Position numbers and translations under genes: made by a program | The notes under the pieces: generated by a model | What the model was told of the DNA's origin: nothing | What the model saw: only the letters and a program-made list of their open reading frames with translations | Database searches by the model: none | NCBI GenBank assembly: GCA_030039615.1 | Contig: JASHVF010000160.1 | Span: 1-17,210 of the forward strand | Direction of reading: 5' to 3' | Length of the DNA stretch: 17,210 nucleotides | Origin: Gammaproteobacteria bacterium | GTDB lineage: Bacteria; Pseudomonadota; Gammaproteobacteria; Steroidobacterales; Steroidobacteraceae | Shown here: piece after piece, positions 14,671 through 17,210 of the stretch | Layout: each line of letters begins with the position of its first letter | Numbering within the stretch: position 1 is the stretch's first letter

Positions 14671-15123
14671 CTAACGCTTCGGCTCCCAAAGCTCGACCTT
14701 GTTGCCTTCGGGATCGAGAATCCACGCGAAGCGGCCGTTCTCGTCGCCGTCCTCGCGCTTGAGGATTGCCACGCCTTTTGCGTTGAGACGCGCGAGCAAC
14801 GCGTCCATGTCGTCGACCGCGTAGTTGATCATGAAGGCGCTGCTCGAGGGCGCGAAGTAGCTGGTCGAGGCAGGGAATGCATTCCAGACCACTGCCGGCG
14901 GGTGTTTGGGCGCGTCGTACTTCAGCATCGCTCCACCCCAGGGCTCCATCGGCAGCCCCAGCACGTCGCGATACCACGCCGCAAGTGCCTTCGGATCCTT
15001 CGCCTTGAAGAAGATGCCGCCTACACCGGTGACACGCCCCGCGAGCTCGTCGGACATGGCTGCCTCCGAACTGGCGATCGCGAGAAATCCCAGCGACAAC
15101 ACCAGGATCGACCTGATCGCCAT
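14671..15123 (-). CDS. Exported VOC-superfamily (glyoxalase/bleomycin-resistance fold) protein
   Basis: This 150-residue protein carries a signal peptide (MAIRSILVLSLGFLAIASSEA, cleavage probable after Ala21 or nearby) on a single VOC domain. The domain starts with VTGVGGIFFKAKDPKALAAW and YRDVLGLP, typical of the first beta-alpha unit. It ends with GRFAWILDPEGNKVELWEP, the classical second unit whose Glu is the usual metal ligand. A His/Gln ligand in the first strand is not obvious, so metal-dependent catalysis is uncertain. The function could be binding, resistance or enzymatic. The start at 15123 is set by the signal peptide and by AAGGAG seven bases upstream; the open frame reaches 15318 but adds only a non-homologous extension. 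VOC proteins of this type are normally cytoplasmic, so export is noteworthy. A perfect 16-bp palindrome lies upstream at 15172-15187. Confidence 0.85.
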   Translation of the reverse strand: MAIRSILVLSLGFLAIASSEAAMSDELAGRVTGVGGIFFKAKDPKALAAWYRDVLGLPMEPWGGAMLKYDAPKHPPAVVWNAFPASTSYFAPSSSAFMINYAVDDMDALLARLNAKGVAILKREDGDENGRFAWILDPEGNKVELWEPKR

Positions 15124-15171
15124 GGTTGTGCTCCTTGCGACATGGGTCGCTCGCACCGACGCCCGCAACGG

Positions 15172-15187
15172 GCTCGTGGCCACGAGC
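15172..15187. promoter_or_regulatory. Perfect 16-bp palindrome upstream of the VOC gene
   Basis: GCTCGTGGCCACGAGC is fully self-complementary and lies 49-64 bases upstream of the VOC start codon (- strand). A short hairpin GCCCG/CGGGC (15161-15173) abuts it. The position and perfect symmetry fit an operator for a dimeric regulator. No promoter could be assigned with confidence. Confidence 0.4.
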
Positions 15188-15259
15188 ACACTACACGAGC
15201 GACTCGCGGCGGTGAAGCCTCCGTGCTGCAACGGGCCGCGCTCGGCCCGCAGGGCGGCT

Positions 15260-15742
15260 TTACTTTTGCGCCGCGTCCGCGGCGGACGGATAACCAGGCC
15301 CCCCGAAATAACACTCAATGGCCAGGATGCGCCGCTCCTTCAGCTGATGATATTCGACGTTGCGGAACGATTTGCCGCTCCTCGTGTGACAAACGTAGCG
15401 CACCAACGCCTGGTCCCCTTTCACGAACACCTGCTCGAGGTCGAATCCTTCGATCAGGGCGCTCTGGGTGTCCCAGCACTGCTTCTTGAACGCGGCCTTA
15501 CTGATGTGATCATCGGGTGCGGCGCTCGAGAACGTGAAGTCGTCGGCCAGCAGGCCGTCGAGTACACCCCAATCCCGCCTGGTCCATCCCCCGTAGTACC
15601 TTCGAATGATTGCTTCGGTTGTCCCGCCCGGCCCTGCCGCCGCGGCTGCAACGCCCGGCGCCGGCAACAGCGTCGTCCCTCCCGCGAGCGTGCAGATTCC
15701 CGTTCCGAGCAGCGTGCGGCGCGACACTGAGAACCCTCTCAT
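15260..15742 (-). CDS. Tat-exported SnoaL/NTF2-like domain protein
   Basis: This 160-residue protein begins with a twin-arginine signal (FSVSRRTLLGTG, Arg8-Arg9), then a hydrophobic stretch and an Ala-rich cleavage region ending near VAAAAAG. The mature domain (about 41-150) has the cone-shaped NTF2/SnoaL pattern: AIIRRYYGGWTRRDWGVLDG followed by LLADDFTFSSA, then an internal KQCW helix, FVKGDQALVRYVCHT and the closing EYHQLKERRILAIECYFGG. These folds bind small hydrophobic molecules and include isomerases, hydrolases and non-enzymatic binders; specificity is not readable here. Tat export suggests a cofactor or folding in the cytoplasm before export. AGGAGGAG lies six bases before ATG 15742, fixing the start. 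It is divergent from the ArsR-AHSA1 pair with 112 bases between starts, and lies upstream of the VOC gene in the same direction. Confidence 0.83.
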   Translation of the reverse strand: MRGFSVSRRTLLGTGICTLAGGTTLLPAPGVAAAAAGPGGTTEAIIRRYYGGWTRRDWGVLDGLLADDFTFSSAAPDDHISKAAFKKQCWDTQSALIEGFDLEQVFVKGDQALVRYVCHTRSGKSFRNVEYHQLKERRILAIECYFGGPGYPSAADAAQK

Positions 15743-15828
15743 GGCCCTCCTCCTGGTCGTTGTTCGCATCAGGCGTAACAGTTTCCCATGTGGCGAAGTA
15801 TAGACGGCGCGGCACCCGCTTGCTACCC

Positions 15829-15843
15829 GCTGCGCGTCGCAGC
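15829..15843 (+). repeat. Inverted repeat just upstream of the ArsR gene
   Basis: GCTGCG and CGCAGC flank CGT directly before the ArsR coding start (12-26 bases upstream). It may be an ArsR-family operator for autoregulation in the divergent ArsR/SnoaL control region, or a leader hairpin. No Shine-Dalgarno is clear for the ATG at 15855. The role is inferred from position only. Confidence 0.35.
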
Positions 15844-15854
15844 GCGACCTTGAC

Positions 15855-16244
15855 ATGGCGATCACAGTGCATGAAACTCTTCACCAGGTGGTGAAGTCTA
15901 AGCAGACACGTCTCGATCGCACCTTCGGGGCTCTGGTCGATCAGACCCGGCGGGCGATCCTCGCGCGGCTCGAGCGCGAGGATGAGGCGTCCGTAAGCGA
16001 GCTCGCCCGCCCGTTCGCCATCAAGCTGCCGGCGGTGATGAAGCACCTCGACGTTCTCGAGGATGCCGGCCTCATCACCCGCTCCAAGGAGGGGCGCACT
16101 GTTACGGTGCGGCTGCGGCCCGATCCCATCAAGGAAGCACTCGGGTGGCTCCACCGTTATGAGCGGTTCTGGTCGACGCGACTCGATCGCCTGAGTGCCT
16201 ACGCCGAGCAGCAGGAGGCCAGGACGCGACGGAGAGCCCGATGA
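15855..16244 (+). CDS. ArsR-family winged-helix transcriptional repressor
   Basis: This 129-residue regulator has the typical opening LDRTFGALVDQTRRAILARL (about 20-39). The winged helix-turn-helix follows, with SVSELARPFAIKLPAVMKHL as helix-turn-helix, DVLEDAGLITRSKEGRTVTV as recognition/wing region, and LRPDPIKEALGWLHRYERFW at the C-terminal helix. I see no Cys metal-site pair (no ELCVCDL-type motif), so it belongs to the non-metal-sensing SRPBCC-associated subgroup, in which an ArsR protein is paired with an AHSA1 protein. ATG 15855 has a poor ribosome site and the first 15 residues lack homology, so a start further in is possible. Its stop overlaps the AHSA1 gene start (ATGA). Confidence 0.9.
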   Translation: MAITVHETLHQVVKSKQTRLDRTFGALVDQTRRAILARLEREDEASVSELARPFAIKLPAVMKHLDVLEDAGLITRSKEGRTVTVRLRPDPIKEALGWLHRYERFWSTRLDRLSAYAEQQEARTRRRAR

Positions 16245-16702
16245 CGAGCATCAGCTTCGTGCGCCGGATCAAGGCGCGTCCGTCGGTCGTGTACGCGGCC
16301 CTGATCAGCCCTGAGGGCATCGCCCACTGGTGGGGACCTGATGAGGGTCCGGTTCTCGTCGCCGAGAGTGACGCACGCGTCGGCGGTCGCTTTCGCGTGC
16401 GCTTCCGCAAACTGGACGGAACCGAGCATGAGAGCAGCGGTGAATTCCTCGAGCTCATCGATTCGAGGCGCGTGGTCCTCAGCTGGGAATGGGCGTACGG
16501 CGGCGAGCCGGATGAGCGTGGCCAGGTATCGCGCGTCGTGTTTGAGCTGCGCCCGATCGACGTCGGGACGGAGCTCACCTTCACGCACGCCAGGCTCGCG
16601 ACACCGCAGTCCGGCGAAAGTCACCGCTGGGGCTGGGGCGGCGCGTTTGACAAGCTCGACGCCTATTTGTCCGGCGAGGTACAGACGCCGAGCGCCGCTT
16701 AG
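16241..16702 (+). CDS. AHSA1/SRPBCC-domain protein
   Basis: This 153-residue single-domain protein of the START-like SRPBCC fold shows the hallmark FVRRIKARPSVVYAALISPE (about 6-25) and GIAHWWGPDEG (26-36). GGRFRVRFRKLDG, GEFLELIDSRRVVLSWEW, the VVFELRPIDVGTELTFTHA strands and the closing GWGGAFDKLDAYL helix follow. The length is standard. The fold has a deep hydrophobic cavity; bacterial members are usually partner proteins of ArsR regulators and their ligand is mostly unknown. The four-base overlap with the upstream gene indicates coupled translation. The pair is followed by an intrinsic terminator. Confidence 0.9.
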   Translation: MTSISFVRRIKARPSVVYAALISPEGIAHWWGPDEGPVLVAESDARVGGRFRVRFRKLDGTEHESSGEFLELIDSRRVVLSWEWAYGGEPDERGQVSRVVFELRPIDVGTELTFTHARLATPQSGESHRWGWGGAFDKLDAYLSGEVQTPSAA

Positions 16703-16748
16703 CCCAGATCACGGCGCAGCTCTCGCCCCTCGTGGGGCTGCGCCTGAT

Positions 16749-16777
16749 ACGGCGGGCTGTGCGGCCCGCCGTTTTTT
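16749..16777 (+). terminator. Intrinsic terminator after the ArsR-AHSA1 operon
   Basis: ACGGCGGGC (16749-16757) and GCCCGCCGT (16764-16772) form a 9-bp stem around TGTGCG, followed by T residues to 16777. A second stem-loop (GGCGCAGC 16713-16720 with GCTGCGCC 16737-16744, containing an inner GCCCC/GGGGC alternative) precedes it. Together they isolate the operon from the B12-controlled gene downstream. Confidence 0.88.
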
Positions 16778-16818
16778 CGTCCCGCAGCGCTTGGCGCGTT
16801 CCGCCGACAGCCGGCGCG

Positions 16819-16848
16819 TTGCCCCGCCGACCGCTGATCCAGTAGTAT
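16819..16848 (+). promoter_or_regulatory. Candidate sigma70 promoter of the riboswitch transcript
   Basis: TTGCCC (16819-16824) and TAGTAT (16843-16848) are separated by 18 bases, matching four of six positions in each consensus box. The predicted start would be near 16855, just ahead of the riboswitch. It is the only reasonable pair I see in this interval, but both boxes are weak. Confidence 0.4.
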
Positions 16849-16860
16849 CGATAGCGCTGA

Positions 16861-17048
16861 AGGTGCCCGCCTCACGGCGGGAGAATTGGGAAGCCGGTAC
16901 AGTCCGGCGCTGCCCCCGCAACGGTAGTGGAGTGTTGAGCTCGGCATCGGCCACCGAACCCCGGCTTTGAGGGGATTCGGGAAGGCGCCGAGCCGGTCGC
17001 AGGATGAGAATCCGCGGCCGCTCCAGAGCCCGGAAACCAGCCTTGCAG
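16861..17048 (+). ncRNA. Cobalamin riboswitch
   Basis: The aptamer landmarks occur in the right order. GGTGCCCGCC with its GGCGGG partner is followed by TTGGGAAGCCGGTAC and AGTCCGGCGCTGCCCC, then CCGCAACGGTAG, GGCCACCG, GGGAAGGCGCCGAG, GAGAATCCGC, and the B12-box segment GAGCCCGGAAACCAGCCT near the 3' end. This matches the Rfam cobalamin family closely by eye. Such switches repress corrinoid uptake or synthesis genes when cobalamin is abundant. The region between the aptamer and the start at 17181 (132 bases) includes a GTGCGC/GCGCAC hairpin (17099-17114) and a hairpin that can pair with the Shine-Dalgarno, pointing to translational control. Confidence 0.95.
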
Positions 17049-17128
17049 CGTACAGCCGTCGGGTCGCGGTGGGCGATGCTCGGGCATGACGGGTCGGCGT
17101 GCGCAATCGCGCACACCTCTTCCCGGAT

Positions 17129-17180
17129 GCTCCTCCCCCGCTCCTTGACGGCGCCTTTGGCCGCATCACGGGGAGTGAGC
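17129..17180 (+). promoter_or_regulatory. Predicted Shine-Dalgarno-sequestering hairpin of the riboswitch expression platform
   Basis: GCTCCTCCCCCG (17129-17140) can pair with CGGGGAGTGAGC (17169-17180), which contains the GGGGAG ribosome-binding site directly before ATG 17181. The pairing is nine Watson-Crick pairs in two blocks (five and four) around a small internal loop, and the 28-base loop contains a nested CGGC/GCCG. No T-tract is present. This is the arrangement expected when the bound riboswitch blocks translation. It is predicted by hand, not by energy calculation. Confidence 0.5.
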
Positions 17181-17210
17181 ATGACCACGACCAGCAGCAC
17201 GCTGCTTCGC
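17181..17210 (+). CDS. Start of a cobalamin-riboswitch-controlled gene (partial, 3' end outside window)
   Basis: An ATG preceded by GGGGAG at five bases opens a frame reading MTTTSSTLLR to the window end, 10 codons. That is too little to name the protein. Riboswitch control predicts a corrinoid transport or metabolism gene, most often a TonB-dependent receptor such as BtuB, or a cobalamin biosynthesis or B12-independent enzyme gene. The identity is inference from context. Confidence 0.7.
   Translation, partial: MTTTSSTLLR

Noticed and set aside
14902..15730. Overlapping long + strand frames opposite the VOC and SnoaL genes
   Set aside because: Antisense to two genes with signal peptides, domain motifs and good ribosome sites; the translations look like noise.
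16709..17200. - strand frames across the riboswitch region
   Set aside because: The region is explained by a terminator, a conserved cobalamin riboswitch and its leader; the frames show no protein motif.
1..17210. CRISPR array, insertion sequence or prophage
   Set aside because: No regular repeat-spacer pattern, transposase, terminal inverted repeats or phage structural genes were seen on either strand.

Overview
The window is GC-rich DNA, roughly two thirds G+C by eye, with dense, short-spaced bacterial genes. I find no phage, transposase, CRISPR, tRNA or rRNA. Lipoproteins with lipoboxes, a TonB-dependent receptor tail, a tripartite RND efflux operon with an outer-membrane factor and a Tat substrate indicate a Gram-negative proteobacterium. 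The style of the families (Bmt, TctD/TctE-type two-component pair, HME-type RND) would suit a high-GC gamma- or betaproteobacterium. That taxonomic guess is inference only.

Left edge (1-1672, + strand): the last 42 codons of a TonB-dependent outer-membrane receptor (cobalamin-receptor-like C-terminus) overlap by one base with an unrecognised 182-residue protein carrying a helix-turn-helix-like segment. Two bases later comes a betaine/homocysteine S-methyltransferase. The three look like one transport-plus-methionine operon. A gene-free stretch (1673-1943) with a small AT-rich, repeat-bearing island follows.

Centre (1944-11421): a lipoprotein of the LCAT-like serine hydrolase family (- strand) is divergent from a five-gene + strand operon. 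The operon encodes an OmpR-type regulator, a TctE/QseC-type sensor kinase, a periplasmic adaptor lipoprotein, an HME-type RND pump with the conserved D-D-E of transmembrane segment 4, and a NodT-type outer-membrane factor. It closes with a strong intrinsic terminator. The adaptor is unusual: both half-motifs of the lipoyl (barrel-sandwich) domain seem to be missing.

Right-centre (11425-15742, mostly - strand): a HisKA_3 sensor kinase and NarL/FixJ regulator pair is divergent from a small membrane-anchored protein resembling surface-adhesin E. Then come three exported small proteins on the - strand: a four-EF-hand protein, a VOC/glyoxalase-fold protein with a signal peptide, and a Tat-exported SnoaL/NTF2-like protein.

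Right edge (15855-17210, + strand): an ArsR-type repressor overlaps an AHSA1/SRPBCC protein and is closed by a terminator. A candidate sigma70 promoter, a well-conserved cobalamin riboswitch and a predicted Shine-Dalgarno-sequestering hairpin then lead into the first 10 codons of a B12-regulated gene. Cobalamin-linked functions may therefore bracket the window. The best candidates for new biology are the lipoyl-less adaptor, the coupled HTH-like protein in the putative B12/methionine operon, and the inverted repeats in front of the regulator genes.
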